The position numbers and the translations under genes are program-made. The notes below the pieces were generated by a model that had not been told where the DNA came from, did no database searches, and saw only the letters and a program-made list of their open reading frames with translations. DNA of 64,000 nt. It comes from Vibrio alfacsensis. GTDB taxonomy: Bacteria; Pseudomonadota; Gammaproteobacteria; Enterobacterales; Vibrionaceae. Numbering within the stretch: the stretch's first letter is position 1; each line of letters opens with the position of its first letter. Shown here piece by piece: positions 63,734 through 64,000 of the stretch. The stretch spans positions 1,364,001 through 1,428,000 of the forward strand of contig NZ_CP032094.1 in assembly GCF_003544875.1 (NCBI RefSeq), written 5' to 3'.

Positions 63734-64000
63734 ATGAACGCTCAATCATTTATCGACGCTGGATTGCATTACACTCCCCATACTTTCACGGTTCCGCTTG
63801 ACTACCAAGATGCCAGTAAAGGCACACTTGAGGTTTTCGCTCGCTCGGTTTGTCTCGTGGGAGAGCTAGAATCGAACAAGCCTTGGCTTGTGTATTTCCA
63901 AGGTGGACCAGGATTTCCGTCACCTCGCCCAAATGGCAATAATGGTTGGATCAAACGTGCACTCAATGAATACCGCGTGTTGCTGCTCGACCAACGCGGT
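63734..64000 (+). CDS. Proline iminopeptidase-like alpha/beta hydrolase, N-terminal part
   Basis: The first 89 residues lie in the window. After MNAQSFIDAGLHYTPHTFTVPLDY come LVYFQGGPGFPSPRP, the oxyanion-hole HGGPG-type motif (QGGPG here), and YRVLLLDQRG, the conserved DQRG that follows it in prolyl aminopeptidases. The catalytic Ser, Asp and His lie outside. ATG at 63734 follows AAGGAAAGACAATAAC. It would release N-terminal proline from peptides, by family. Confidence 0.85.
   Translation, partial: MNAQSFIDAGLHYTPHTFTVPLDYQDASKGTLEVFARSVCLVGELESNKPWLVYFQGGPGFPSPRPNGNNGWIKRALNEYRVLLLDQRG

Overview
The window looks like part of a chromosome, probably the secondary one, of a Vibrio of the Harveyi/Parahaemolyticus type. 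The evidence is gene content and order: ToxR/CadC-like membrane regulators next to a porin, two VF530 DNA-binding proteins, a YbiT-type ABC-F protein, pncB/nrtR/pncA, a proX-proW-proV-type operon with the binding-protein gene first, many LysR regulators and AT-leaning intergenic DNA with Vibrio-type palindromic repeats. The species is not proven by the sequence. No rRNA, tRNA or CRISPR array was seen.

Layout. 1-1381: start of an RND efflux pump (permease plus adaptor, minus strand). 1971-3485: phospholipase D/cardiolipin synthase-like lipoprotein. 3567-10061: minus-strand cluster (porin, MFS transporter, YtcJ-like amidohydrolase, second MFS transporter, Mpv17-like membrane protein) that looks like uptake and hydrolysis of an organic substrate; three membrane-tethered sensor/regulator genes (10363-12882) diverge from it. 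13169-16894: TPR membrane protein, SoxR with its operator, and an EF-G paralogue behind a 15-codon leader ORF and a branched 5' UTR. 16963-18266: tight DUF134/NifX-like/NqrM-like operon plus a small protein. 18668-21877: betaine/choline-type ABC importer. 22142-27563: NlpE-like lipoprotein, LysR/EamA pair, glutamate-receptor-like channel, glycine-zipper lipoprotein, GlpM-like protein. 27728-30839: NAD salvage (pncB, nrtR, pncA-like). 30926-34690: sodC, Bax-like glucosaminidase, EamA, VOC protein, MsrA. 35078-36929: fructose-type PTS. 37053-42887: small genes, rhodanese, LysR/enoyl-CoA hydratase, VF530, ybiT and two gene remnants. 43274-50110: FUSC / outer-membrane factor / DUF1656 / HlyD efflux operon followed by an ion channel and an AI-2E-type permease. 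50360-53701: DUF2057, outer-membrane barrel, ferredoxin reductase, thioesterase. 53735-55417: palindromic repeat broken by two overlapping IS110/IS1111-type elements. 55533-64000: second VF530, two LysR genes, outer-membrane barrel, a metallo-beta-lactamase-fold enzyme with small secreted partners, a D-Ala-D-Ala carboxypeptidase and the start of a proline iminopeptidase-like gene.

A point that governs the whole annotation: at least ten genes are each interrupted by a shift that one extra base in a homopolymer (mostly A or T) would repair. The direction is the same every time, and each repaired gene regains the length and ends expected of its family. This is best explained by homopolymer under-calling in the source assembly rather than by half-genes. 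The spans below join these pieces and say where each break lies.

The most promising biology is (i) the EF-G paralogue with an Arg/Trp-rich leader ORF and a 10-bp closing stem placed just before its ribosome-binding site, (ii) the VtrA/VtrC-like overlapping sensor pair plus a CadC-like regulator beside the porin/hydrolase cluster, (iii) the DUF134-NifX-NqrM-like operon, and (iv) the IS110-type element with a 230-base non-coding 3' end that could encode a bridge (seek) RNA.
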